IMG/VR virus record: IMGVR_UViG_3300046007_011554
Location: 1-20,209 of that record
Reading direction: 5' to 3' (one strand)
DNA: 20,209 nt
DNA from: a virus
Below are positions 1-6,655 of the stretch, one piece after another (within the stretch, counting starts at the first letter, position 1; every line of letters starts with the position of its first letter). Position numbers and translations under genes: made by a program. The notes beneath the pieces were generated by a model that did no database searches, had not been told where the DNA came from, and worked only from the letters and a program-made list of their open reading frames with translations.

Positions 1-99
1 ATAGTGCAATTCCCAAAGAATGCCATCCTCGTTTTCGTCTTTACCAACGATAACTTCTGTAACTATATTATTTGCATCTAAAAAAGCATAGTGTGCCAT
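1..99 (-). CDS. Conserved phage protein of unknown function, N-terminal 33 residues only
   Basis: The gene runs off the left edge; 33 in-frame codons are visible, beginning MAHYAFLDANNIVTEV and ending in WELHY. A GGAG ribosome site (110-113) lies 10 bases before the ATG. Proteins starting MAHYAFLD..N.VTEVIVG are, from memory, small conserved proteins found near tail genes of T4-like marine phages; their function is not known to me. It lies 15 bases after the stop of the 374-residue glycine-rich gene and probably belongs to the same late transcript. The start is well supported; the C-terminus cannot be seen. Confidence 0.75.
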   Translation of the reverse strand, partial: MAHYAFLDANNIVTEVIVGKDENEDGILWELHY

Positions 100-114
100 T
101 TTTTTATTTCTCCA

Positions 115-1239
115 TTAATTCCATTGAACTGTTCCGGTACCTGCGGTGAATGAATAAACTAGGAATCCTGGTCTTGATGCGGTATTAACCGTATAGGTTA
201 ATCCGGCTGAAACTATTGCATTAGATATGGTATTGGCATGTGCAAGAATAACTATACCGGAGCCGCCTGCTGCACCGTTTTGAGAAATGTTGGTCGAGGT
301 GTTATATCCACCCCCACCTCCACCTCCTCCGGTGTTTACATTTCCTGAAATAGCGCTGGTAGCGGTACCAATCCCTCCTTTTCCGCCTCCTCCAGTTCCC
401 CCATTCCCACTAGTATTGTTGTTATTGCTTCCGCCCCCCCCACCTCCTCCAGCATATGTAACCGTTGTCCCAGATATGCTTGAGTTCGCCCCGTTTCCGC
501 CTCGTCCGACCTGCACAAGAGGACTTGTGCTCGAACTTTGGCCTGCTTCTCCGGCTCCTCCTCCTCCTGCAGCACCATCGTAGGTGCTAATTATTCCCGG
601 GCTGCTCCCGCCATCGTTTCCTTGAGGTGGACTTACTGGGGGACTATTGCCAAGTCCTCCCGTCTTGTTATTAAAAGAGGCTCCCCCACCACTTCCCCCA
701 TTATTACCTCCAGTTTGCGTAGAACCTGGCCCCCCTTTTCCTCCTCCTCCTCCACCTGCAGAAGAAATATCGGAGAAACTAGAAACGGAACCGTCTATTC
801 CGGAATTAGCGGCGGTAGCCCCGGAACCCCCTGCGCCTACAGTAACAACGTAGCTAGTGATCGAACTATATGTGCCCTGCCCAAATCTAAATCCACCTGC
901 ACCTCCACCGCCACCTCGGCCACCGCCACCTCCACCGCCGCCAGCAATAACTAAATATTCTAAGGATATATTGCGTTTGGAAACATCTACCCAGGATCCA
1001 GTATAAGATTCAAACGCATTGGATTGATTGTTAAATCTTAGCATCCCAGGAACCGGAGAGCCTGGTCTTTGTGCAGTATTTCCTACCGGCACTACGAACC
1101 TGCTAGTAGCTATATTAACTAAACCTGAAGGCTCCATTCGCATGGCCACATTTCCTGTGCCCGTAATGAAAACTATATTGCCAGCATTGTCCGGCTCTAT
1201 TCTTAAACCTGCAGTTATATTAGATCTTATTATAGTCAT
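115..1239 (-). CDS. Glycine-rich tail/adhesin-like protein A (374 aa)
   Basis: Residues 1-45 form a beta-rich head starting MTIIRSN. Residues 50-84 carry the shared array module (PVGNTAQRP, then GMLRFNNQSNAFESY and a Trp). LEYLVIAGG introduces a long polyglycine domain (about 97-335) rich in Gly with Asn, Ser and Thr. The C-terminus (GSGIVILAHAN to TGTVQWN) closely matches the 368-residue paralogue. Glycine-rich domains of this type occur in phage tail and receptor-binding proteins; polyglycine-II folds are known in phage adhesins such as S16 gp38. I infer a role at the tail tip or fibre in host recognition. The start overlaps the upstream stop as ATGA. An eight-G run lies inside the glycine tract. 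Confidence 0.8.
   Translation of the reverse strand: MTIIRSNITAGLRIEPDNAGNIVFITGTGNVAMRMEPSGLVNIATSRFVVPVGNTAQRPGSPVPGMLRFNNQSNAFESYTGSWVDVSKRNISLEYLVIAGGGGGGGGRGGGGGAGGFRFGQGTYSSITSYVVTVGAGGSGATAANSGIDGSVSSFSDISSAGGGGGGKGGPGSTQTGGNNGGSGGGASFNNKTGGLGNSPPVSPPQGNDGGSSPGIISTYDGAAGGGGAGEAGQSSSTSPLVQVGRGGNGANSSISGTTVTYAGGGGGGGSNNNNTSGNGGTGGGGKGGIGTATSAISGNVNTGGGGGGGGYNTSTNISQNGAAGGSGIVILAHANTISNAIVSAGLTYTVNTASRPGFLVYSFTAGTGTVQWN
130..258 (-). repeat. Direct repeat copy 1: 3' end of glycine-rich gene A
   Basis: This stretch aligns without gaps to 1749-1877 at an offset of 1619. By hand about 112 of 128 positions match, the first 48 with one mismatch. It encodes the shared C-terminal cap of proteins A and B. 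Confidence 0.85.
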
Positions 1240-1505
1240 ACTTGTTGTATAGTTGCCCAGTTTGTTCCATCATATCCTTCAATTACACTTGTTGTAGTAT
1301 TAAATCTAACCTCACCAGTAATAGGATTTGCTGGTCTTTGTAATGTATTTCCTGATGGTAATATAAAATCTGATAGTAAAGTAACTCCGTCGTTATTTAT
1401 TAGCATAACATTGGCTTCGACAGACTTAAAAAGTATCTCATCGCTGTTATCCGCTTCTATGGATAAACTTGTCGTATTAGTTCTGCCTGCTCTTATTATA
1501 GTCAT
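1236..1505 (-). CDS. Short tail-fibre module protein (89 aa)
   Basis: I place the start at the ATG at 1505 rather than a TTG at 1526. This ATG forms an ATGA overlap with the upstream stop, and the protein then begins MTIIRAG, matching MTIIRSN of the next gene. The protein is one beta-rich head followed by the array module (LPSGNTLQRPANP, then GEVRFNTTT, IEGYDGTNW). It has no glycine-rich domain and stops right after the module, so it looks like a head-only member of the paralogue family. It could be a small accessory tail protein, a collar for its glycine-rich neighbour, or a decayed copy. It overlaps the next gene by four bases. Confidence 0.75.
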   Translation of the reverse strand: MTIIRAGRTNTTSLSIEADNSDEILFKSVEANVMLINNDGVTLLSDFILPSGNTLQRPANPITGEVRFNTTTSVIEGYDGTNWATIQQV

Positions 1506-1620
1506 GGTTGTATTATTTGTCTCCAATCAACACCATCATAACCCTCAATCTGATTCGTTTGATTGTTATAACGCATCATACCTGCTTCTGGGTTGGCTGG
1601 TCTTTGTAATGTGTTACCTC
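1501..1620 (-). repeat. Direct repeat across a gene junction, copy 1
   Basis: Starts with 19 bases identical to 3907-3925 and continues at the same offset of 2406 through the 3' part of the 76-residue gene. It includes the ATGA junction with the next gene, so the duplicated unit crossed gene borders. Confidence 0.8.
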
Positions 1621-1732
1621 TTGGTAATGTAACATACCCCGAATCAAGAGTCAATCCAAATAAAGTTAAAGACGAATCTTCGTTATTGGTAAAAGTTATC
1701 TTGGAGTTTTGAATGCTTATATTTTTAGGCAT
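1502..1732 (-). CDS. Short tail-fibre module protein (76 aa)
   Basis: Residues 1-35 are a short beta-rich segment (MPKNISIQNSKITF). Residues 37-76 are the array module (LPRGNTLQRPANP, GMMRYNNQTNQIEGYDG, DWRQIIQP). The last 20 residues nearly match the end of the short protein encoded at 3908-4114, and the DNA similarity crosses the gene junction (see the repeat entries). The start lies one base after the stop of the 368-residue glycine-rich gene, and the stop overlaps the next start as ATGA. Function is unknown; a tail or adhesin accessory role is inferred from context. Confidence 0.75.
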   Translation of the reverse strand: MPKNISIQNSKITFTNNEDSSLTLFGLTLDSGYVTLPRGNTLQRPANPEAGMMRYNNQTNQIEGYDGVDWRQIIQP

Positions 1733-1733
1733 T

Positions 1734-2840
1734 TTAATTCCAAGAAACAGTTCCGGTGCCTGCGGTGAATGAATAAACTAGGAATCCTGGTCTTGATGTA
1801 GTATTAACTGTATAGGTTAATCCGGCTGAAACTACAGCATTCGTATATGCGTTAGAATGTGCAAGAATAACTATACCCGAACCCCCACCTCCGCCGGCGG
1901 ATGATGGACTGTTTAAACCTCCGCCGCCGCCTCCGGTATTAACTGTGCCCGAATCTCCCACACCTGGCCATTTTCCACCATTTCCTCCGCCTCCAGCTCC
2001 ACCCAATCCACCCGCAGGACGATTAAAGGTTGAACCGCCGCCTCCACCTGCTCTTGTTACACTAGATCCAGTAATAGAGGAAGAAAGACCATCACCGCCA
2101 TTTGCAGAAGCGGTTGGACTTGCGGCTTGTCCTACAGCACCTGCACCGCCACCTGCTCCAGATTGAAGGGATGGATCTCCGCTATAAGGGGTGCCTCCAC
2201 CCCCAGAATTACCCTGTCCTGAGATTCCGCTACCACCTGAGCCTACTCCTTGACCAGGCGAAGTAGAAGCAGCACCGCCACCTGACCCTCCAGGTGCGCC
2301 ATTCTCCACCGCAGGTGCCACAGATGCACCTCTTCCTCCACCTATTGAAGTTACAGTAGAAAAAATTGAAGGAGAACCATTTGCGGCACTAGACCCCCCT
2401 GCACCTATAGTTACCGTATAGTTAGTAACCGCTCTAATACTAATATTTGATGTTAAAGTATTGGCTGTCAAATAACCACCAGCGCCACCTCCGCCACCAC
2501 CAAAGCCAGAACCTCCTATACCGCCCCCTCCTCCACCACCAATAACTAAATATTCAATATTGAACAATGCGGGAGGAACGAAGGTAGAAACGTTTGCCCA
2601 ACCTATATTAGTATAAGCTTCAAACACATTACTTGCATTGTTGAATCTTAGCATACCAACCTCAGCTACGCTGGGCCTGGTTGCAGTATTTCCTACAGGA
2701 ACTTTGATATAGTTATTTGCAACAACAAAAGAAGTAACACCGTTATTCTGTATGTGCAGAATACCATCGGAGTTACCTGTAATTTTTAAACCTGCAGAAC
2801 CTGTTACCGCTCCGCTATCTGAATTAATTATTGCTGGCAT
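1734..2840 (-). CDS. Glycine-rich tail/adhesin-like protein B (368 aa)
   Basis: The architecture matches protein A. It has a beta-rich head (1-46), the array module (PVGNTATRPSVAE, GMLRFNNASNVFEAY, Trp81), a short linker, then NIEYLVIGGG opening a polyglycine domain (about 97-320). The C-terminal cap SRPGFLVYSFTAGTGTVSWN differs from that of protein A at only a few positions, while the glycine domains differ more. This fits a receptor-binding or tail-tip protein whose middle varies between conserved ends, which is my inference. It starts three bases after the 355-residue gene stops. Gly codons make the DNA locally GC-rich against the AT-rich neighbourhood. Confidence 0.8.
   Translation of the reverse strand: MPAIINSDSGAVTGSAGLKITGNSDGILHIQNNGVTSFVVANNYIKVPVGNTATRPSVAEVGMLRFNNASNVFEAYTNIGWANVSTFVPPALFNIEYLVIGGGGGGGIGGSGFGGGGGGAGGYLTANTLTSNISIRAVTNYTVTIGAGGSSAANGSPSIFSTVTSIGGGRGASVAPAVENGAPGGSGGGAASTSPGQGVGSGGSGISGQGNSGGGGTPYSGDPSLQSGAGGGAGAVGQAASPTASANGGDGLSSSITGSSVTRAGGGGGSTFNRPAGGLGGAGGGGNGGKWPGVGDSGTVNTGGGGGGLNSPSSAGGGGGSGIVILAHSNAYTNAVVSAGLTYTVNTTSRPGFLVYSFTAGTGTVSWN
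1749..1877 (-). repeat. Direct repeat copy 2: 3' end of glycine-rich gene B
   Basis: Partner of the copy at 130-258. It covers the last codons of the 368-residue glycine-rich protein (SRPGFLVYSFTAGTGTVSWN). Confidence 0.85.
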
Positions 2841-2843
2841 ATT

Positions 2844-3911
2844 TTATACAGTCAATCCAAAATTAATTGTTCCGGAATTAGTGAAAACATAGAACACATT
2901 ACCTCCGCTTGAGGTGATATTTGGTGAACCAGTGGTAGAAAAAATTCCAAATGTATTTGAATGGGATAGTATAACAATTCCAGATCCACCCGAACCACCT
3001 GTAGCTGGAGTATTGCCTGCGCCGCCACCGCCACTTCCGGTATTCACATTACCTGAAGTCATTCCTGCTCCAGTTTTCCCCCCATTTCCTCCGCCACCTA
3101 TACCACCAATTGAAGCGAGACCTGGCCCCCCGAAGTTTCCTCCGCCACCCCCTCCTCCAAAAAATCTTCCATTGGGGGCGGGTGTTCCGTAATTTCCGGT
3201 GAACCAAGATACGAGAGCGCCATTTCCCCCGAATCCTCCTCTAGTAGGTGTTCCCGACCCCCCATTTTGATCGGCGCCTCCGCCCCCACCTGCGATAAAT
3301 GCGGGTGAGCCTGGACCACCCGATCCTCCGGGATAACCTTGTATATTTGCTGTTGTTGAAAAAATTGCTGCAGCTACCAATGCTGGATATGTGTTAGATG
3401 ATCCTCCTACTATTGAAGGCCCATAACCTCCCCCACCGCCAGACCCCCCAGGTATACCAAAATTTGTTGCATGACCTCCGCCCCCGCCACCGTCTACAAA
3501 AGCCACTTGAGAATTAGGAAACGATATTAGAGAAAAATTTCCAGAAGTGCCGATAGAACTAGAAGTACCAGTGCCACCGGCACCGATTGTAATGTTTGCA
3601 AAATCTGAAATTCTAATACTTCTGGTTCCGGATACCATTCCTCCGGCGCCACCTCCACCGTAGTTGGCTCCGCCACCCCCTCCCGCAACTATAAGATATT
3701 GTAAATCTACAACACCACCAAATTGTGCCCAACTTGAATTGTTAAAGAATTCAAAAGAACTAGTTTGATTATTAAATCTTAGCATACCAGCTGTTGCAAC
3801 AGCAGGTCTTTGTGCAGTATTTCCTACTGGCACCATAAGTGCAGAATTTGCGAGAGAGATTGATGCATCTCCCGCATCTATAATACCTGATCCTGAAATG
3901 GAAATTGTCAT
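2844..3911 (-). CDS. Glycine-rich tail/adhesin-like protein C (355 aa)
   Basis: A short head (1-26, MTISISGSG) is followed by the array module (PVGNTAQRPAVAT, GMLRFNNQTSSFEFF, Trp61). Then DLQYLIVAGGG opens a polyglycine domain running to about residue 310. The C-terminal cap begins GSGIVILSHSNT like proteins A and B, but the last 35 residues are different (ending INFGLTV). The head is shorter than in A and B. The start overlaps the upstream stop as ATGA. It is probably a tail-tip or adhesin protein, by shared architecture. Confidence 0.8.
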   Translation of the reverse strand: MTISISGSGIIDAGDASISLANSALMVPVGNTAQRPAVATAGMLRFNNQTSSFEFFNNSSWAQFGGVVDLQYLIVAGGGGGANYGGGGAGGMVSGTRSIRISDFANITIGAGGTGTSSSIGTSGNFSLISFPNSQVAFVDGGGGGGHATNFGIPGGSGGGGGYGPSIVGGSSNTYPALVAAAIFSTTANIQGYPGGSGGPGSPAFIAGGGGGADQNGGSGTPTRGGFGGNGALVSWFTGNYGTPAPNGRFFGGGGGGGNFGGPGLASIGGIGGGGNGGKTGAGMTSGNVNTGSGGGGAGNTPATGGSGGSGIVILSHSNTFGIFSTTGSPNITSSGGNVFYVFTNSGTINFGLTV

Positions 3912-4026
3912 GGTTGTATTATTTGCCTCCAGTTAGCACCATCATATCCTTCAATCTGATTTGTTTGATTGTTATATCTAATCATACCAGCAATTGGTGT
4001 CGAAGGTCTTTGTAATGTGTTACCCG
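3907..4026 (-). repeat. Direct repeat across a gene junction, copy 2
   Basis: Partner of 1501-1620. It covers the start of the 355-residue glycine-rich gene, the ATGA junction and the module end of the 68-residue gene. Confidence 0.8.
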
Positions 4027-4114
4027 AAGGTAAAGTTAAAGCTAAATTTCTTAAAGTTATAGTAGTGCCATCTTCGGTTATAGTATTGTTATCTGCATCA
4101 AACGTAATGCTCAT
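3908..4114 (-). CDS. Short tail-fibre module protein (68 aa)
   Basis: A GTG at 4126 would give four more residues, but the ATG at 4114 overlaps the upstream stop as ATGA, the same junction style as its paralogues, so I prefer MSITFDADNN. The head is about 25 residues, followed by the array module (LPSGNTLQRPSTP, GMIRYNNQTNQIEGYDG, NWRQIIQP). It is a close relative of the 76-residue protein and, like it, directly precedes another module gene. Unknown function; a small structural or adhesin-accessory protein is inferred. Confidence 0.75.
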   Translation of the reverse strand: MSITFDADNNTITEDGTTITLRNLALTLPSGNTLQRPSTPIAGMIRYNNQTNQIEGYDGANWRQIIQP

Positions 4115-4473
4115 AGTATTAACCACCTTTGCCCTGGCGCAATCGTCACATTAGCACCATCCACGACAGTAACCGGCCCAATTGATAATCCATTTTGTCC
4201 TACGGGTATATCAAAATTTGCAGTAATCGTGGTATTGGAGAGAAGAATAACTCCAGATCCGCCACCGCCACCTGAAGCAGTCGAACTGATTCTACCATTT
4301 GCTTCTATGGATATATTATTTCCGGCAGATATGGTGGCATTTATCCGGCCATTCGGATTAAATCTAATATAATCCCCAGCTTGTATAATTCCAACAACAG
4401 CATTTGCGGTAAGTTGATTCGCAGTAATTGCCGCATTTGAAATACCGGAAGATTTAATTTGTGTTAGAGCCAT
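4111..4473 (-). CDS. Tail-fibre-like protein, first gene of the late adhesin array (120 aa)
   Basis: The N-terminus MALTQIKSSGISNAAITANQ is of the kind often seen at the start of T4-like marine phage tail-fibre proteins. Two similar beta segments follow (INATISAGNNISIEANGRIS), then a short GGGGG stretch at 69-73. The C-terminal part (TVVDGANVTIAPGQRWLIL) resembles the end of phage fibre modules. It lacks the P-x-G-N-T module of its neighbours. It is the first gene after the late promoter, with an AAGGA ribosome site ahead of the ATG. I infer an attachment or baseplate-proximal piece for the adhesin array. Confidence 0.7.
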   Translation of the reverse strand: MALTQIKSSGISNAAITANQLTANAVVGIIQAGDYIRFNPNGRINATISAGNNISIEANGRISSTASGGGGGSGVILLSNTTITANFDIPVGQNGLSIGPVTVVDGANVTIAPGQRWLIL

Positions 4474-4495
4474 AATGGTTTCCTTTGAACTCTAT

Positions 4496-4503
4496 TATTT
4501 ATA
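4496..4503 (-). promoter_or_regulatory. T4-type late promoter octamer TATAAATA
   Basis: The plus strand reads TATTTATA, so the minus strand carries an exact TATAAATA, the T4 late (gp55-dependent) promoter consensus. It lies in the 30-base gap between the membrane protein stop and the ATG at 4473, with 22 bases to the start codon. It is the only exact copy I found by eye. Its position fits late transcription of the seven-gene tail array. The regulators gp33, gp45 and gp55 are not in the window. Confidence 0.7.
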
Positions 4504-5262
4504 TTATCCCAAATCTTTATTTTTAATGCTAAAAACCGCATCTTTTTCTATTTCTATTGAATATTTGGACTTTTTAGGTTTATATCTTTGTCTGAGCATC
4601 ATGTTTGCGGCTACAACCAGCAGAATAGCCAGCGGGTCAAATACAAAGACCAGAATAACTATAATCATTCTAACCGCTTTGTCTATGGTCTCCAGATCAT
4701 TCTTATCGTAAAATAACTCTGATACGTAGCGTATTGGGCCAATCTCGGAGTTCTGTTTATTTCTCTCCTGCTGTAACTCTCCGATTTCTTTAGTAAGATT
4801 ACCTATTCTATCCTGAGTCTGTTTGATATCTTTTTCTATACGAGAATTACCTTTATCTCGTTTTTCAAGTTGTGTCAACAGATTGTCCAGTCTTCTTCTT
4901 TCGATATCAAGTACTTCCTTGTTCGTTGCTATCTTTGTTTCATTTACATATAAAGATGCAGAGTCAGACGTATAGGATTTAGATAGATAACCAAAGATAC
5001 CTAAAGATGTAATTGCGGATAAAACAATTACACTGATAATAAAGTATACTTTCATTATCCAATTTACCTTTGTCCACATTCTGTAGATAAAGGAAGCGGT
5101 AACCAGTTTGCCTAGTTCTAAGACAACGCCCATTGTTACAATAGGCCAAAATGCCGCGGAGAAGATTAGTGTGAGGCCGACAATTGAGAAGTATCCTGCT
5201 ACTGCGGATAATCCTAATGCGGTTAAAAGAAGTATAGTTGTGAAAATTTTATCATTATTCAT
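4504..5262 (-). CDS. Polytopic membrane protein with central coiled coil (252 aa), function unknown
   Basis: Hydrophobic segments are visible at about residues 7-24, 26-48 and 72-92, then a charged helical stretch (about 105-172, with many K, E, Q, R and L) that should form a coiled coil. A last membrane segment lies at 197-223 (VFVFDPLAILLVVAAN), followed by a basic tail. No signal peptidase site is evident. The FDPLAILLVVAAN stretch looks like a conserved signature; I recall similar membrane proteins in marine phages but no assigned function. It overlaps the upstream gene by eight bases. Candidates are an envelope-remodelling, lysis-timing or superinfection-exclusion protein; none is shown by the sequence. 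Confidence 0.75.
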   Translation of the reverse strand: MNNDKIFTTILLLTALGLSAVAGYFSIVGLTLIFSAAFWPIVTMGVVLELGKLVTASFIYRMWTKVNWIMKVYFIISVIVLSAITSLGIFGYLSKSYTSDSASLYVNETKIATNKEVLDIERRRLDNLLTQLEKRDKGNSRIEKDIKQTQDRIGNLTKEIGELQQERNKQNSEIGPIRYVSELFYDKNDLETIDKAVRMIIVILVFVFDPLAILLVVAANMMLRQRYKPKKSKYSIEIEKDAVFSIKNKDLG

Positions 5263-5887
5263 ACATCACAGTACTGCTATCGCCTAAATTCCATTTGGGA
5301 TTGGTTTCAACGATATATTTCTTAGTGCATACTTTAAAATCCGGAAAGTTCATTTGCTTAGGATTACTTGCTGCATCAAAAAATAAACAACGATTATTTG
5401 GTTGTGCTGCATACTGACCATTATCAAGTTCTATAAAATTAAAACTCTTATGATCCTCTGGCCATTCGCTATATCCTGTGTCTATAATATTTGTATCAGG
5501 ATGAGCATGATCTACAGTAAACATATAATTGCCAGAATACATATTCTTATCCTTGGCATAAAACTTGCAGGATAGATTCTTTAGAAATGCCTTTTGTATA
5601 ATTGCCATATCATAATCAAAGCAATCCCAAATTTGCAGTGTGTCTAAAGGTAAAAGTTCTTTAGATAAATTTTCTGTTCTACTGACGAAAGCGTGTAAAG
5701 GAAGTTTATCATACAAAGCTCCGTAATTAGGTAAATATGCTTCTATTCTAAATGCCTGCCCTCTGATACTTTTTAGAGTGATCCAAATACAAGGTTCGAA
5801 TTCACCGTGTCCCTTTTCAAAATCATAAAGAAACTCTTTACGAATATAACTATGAATGGGTGGAAGATTTGCGACTAAAAATGCCAT
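5255..5887 (-). CDS. Conserved T4-like phage protein of unknown function (210 aa)
   Basis: The sequence is a soluble, mixed alpha/beta-looking protein starting MAFLVANLPPIHSYIRKEFL. It has conserved-looking aromatic and acidic clusters (EFEPCIWITLKSI, LQIWDCFDYD, KDKNMYSGNYMFTVDHAH). I recall close counterparts in many T4-like cyanophages, always annotated hypothetical. No catalytic motif can be named. It shares one base with the stop of the GIY-YIG gene (TAATG), implying translational coupling, and overlaps the membrane protein by eight bases. I would not assign a function. Confidence 0.75.
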   Translation of the reverse strand: MAFLVANLPPIHSYIRKEFLYDFEKGHGEFEPCIWITLKSIRGQAFRIEAYLPNYGALYDKLPLHAFVSRTENLSKELLPLDTLQIWDCFDYDMAIIQKAFLKNLSCKFYAKDKNMYSGNYMFTVDHAHPDTNIIDTGYSEWPEDHKSFNFIELDNGQYAAQPNNRCLFFDAASNPKQMNFPDFKVCTKKYIVETNPKWNLGDSSTVMYE

Positions 5888-6282
5888 TATGTTACCTTAA
5901 TATGTGTTCTATGTACTCTACATTGAATCTGACCATTGTAATAATCATTTGTTTCAAGAACTCTTCTATCCATTTGTTCTCGTGCTTCTAGATAATTACA
6001 TGATCCTTTATTAGGACAGATATGTAGAATTTCTCTGATGAAATTTTCTTCACCGTATTCTTGCACATCCTTTTTCACATCATCAGATGAAGACCAATAC
6101 GTTCTCCAATCTGATTCTGCTTTTAATCTTTTCTTTTTACCCTTAACCGTTTTAGTTTTTCTAAACCAAAATAGTTTTTTACCTATGTATTTTTTATTCG
6201 TAACTTTATTAGTTATCAAATAAACATAACCATATGCATCTTCAGGAATCTCCTCTAAAGGAGCATTATTATATAACCACAT
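5887..6282 (-). CDS. GIY-YIG nuclease-domain protein (131 aa)
   Basis: The GIY-YIG core is visible: GYVYLI (18-23) and YIGKK (32-36) form the first strands. FIREIL (81-86) follows, then a glutamate in YLEAREQ (E99), the expected metal ligand, and an asparagine in DYYNG (N116). A lysine- and arginine-rich stretch at 41-54 and SDWRTYWSS at 57-65 sit between them. The domain fills the protein, with no separate DNA-binding domain, unlike I-TevI. A DNA-nicking or homing-type role is likely from the fold, but a domesticated DNA repair or processing role is possible. A zinc/NUMOD-like protein is encoded immediately upstream, 19 bases away. Confidence 0.75.
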   Translation of the reverse strand: MWLYNNAPLEEIPEDAYGYVYLITNKVTNKKYIGKKLFWFRKTKTVKGKKKRLKAESDWRTYWSSSDDVKKDVQEYGEENFIREILHICPNKGSCNYLEAREQMDRRVLETNDYYNGQIQCRVHRTHIKVT

Positions 6283-6301
6283 AGAAAATACCGATTCTAA
6301 A

Positions 6302-6655
6302 TCAGTATTTATTATGGTTATCTACGACCTCCCAGTAATCACCGTTTTCAACAAATCCGTCAGAATCATCTCTAGGTGGAACTAGAAAATAATCATCGGG
6401 ATCTGTCATCACATCTTCTATTCTTTCAGTGGCAAGACCAGTACCCATCTGCCCTGTTTTATGAAGCATCTTTGTCTGAATAGACTTTTTATATCTATGT
6501 CCTTCAGACTCATCTCTTGCCATGTATTCTTTTTGTTTTTCTGAGAATACCTTTTTGTGCTCCTCTGTCCACTGCCTTGAATTTGCACACACCCTGCTAC
6601 AAAATTTACCAGGCTTTTCATGTGCTGTACCGCATTTAGGACACGTCTTCGTCAT
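6302..6655 (-). CDS. Zinc-finger protein with NUMOD-like segment (about 117 aa)
   Basis: A zinc-binding pair is visible near the N-terminus (CPKCGTAHEKPGKFCSRVC), followed by SRQWTEEHKKVFSEKQKEYM. That stretch resembles the short helix motif (NUMOD3 type, G/W-S-E-E-x-K-K) found beside DNA in homing endonucleases. The C-terminal half is acidic and unassigned. I prefer the ATG at 6655 (MTKTCPKC), which reduces overlap with the upstream gene to 20 bases; an ATG at 6688 would add 11 residues and 53 bases of overlap. With the GIY-YIG gene just downstream, it could be the detached DNA-binding half of a homing endonuclease. This is an inference from a short motif. Confidence 0.65.
   Translation of the reverse strand: MTKTCPKCGTAHEKPGKFCSRVCANSRQWTEEHKKVFSEKQKEYMARDESEGHRYKKSIQTKMLHKTGQMGTGLATERIEDVMTDPDDYFLVPPRDDSDGFVENGDYWEVVDNHNKY

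Noticed and set aside
336-578. Minus-strand Glu-rich frame inside glycine gene A
   Set aside because: It is a frame-shifted reading of the GGN tract (GAG/GAA from shifted glycine codons) inside a well-supported gene.
287-583. Plus-strand proline-rich open frame, with similar ones at 647-853, 1945-2166 and 2914-3192
   Set aside because: They are the reverse complements of GGN glycine codons in the glycine-rich tail genes; no ribosome site or family match supports them.
115-4473. Diversity-generating retroelement acting on the duplicated tail genes
   Set aside because: No reverse transcriptase, no template/variable repeat pair with adenine-biased changes; differences between copies involve all bases.
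6306-6313. AATAAATA, one base from the late promoter consensus, 23 bases before the GIY-YIG start
   Set aside because: Spacing resembles the 4496 promoter, but the octamer also encodes the last codons of the upstream gene and AATAAATA is common by chance in AT-rich DNA (another lies near 1393-1400).
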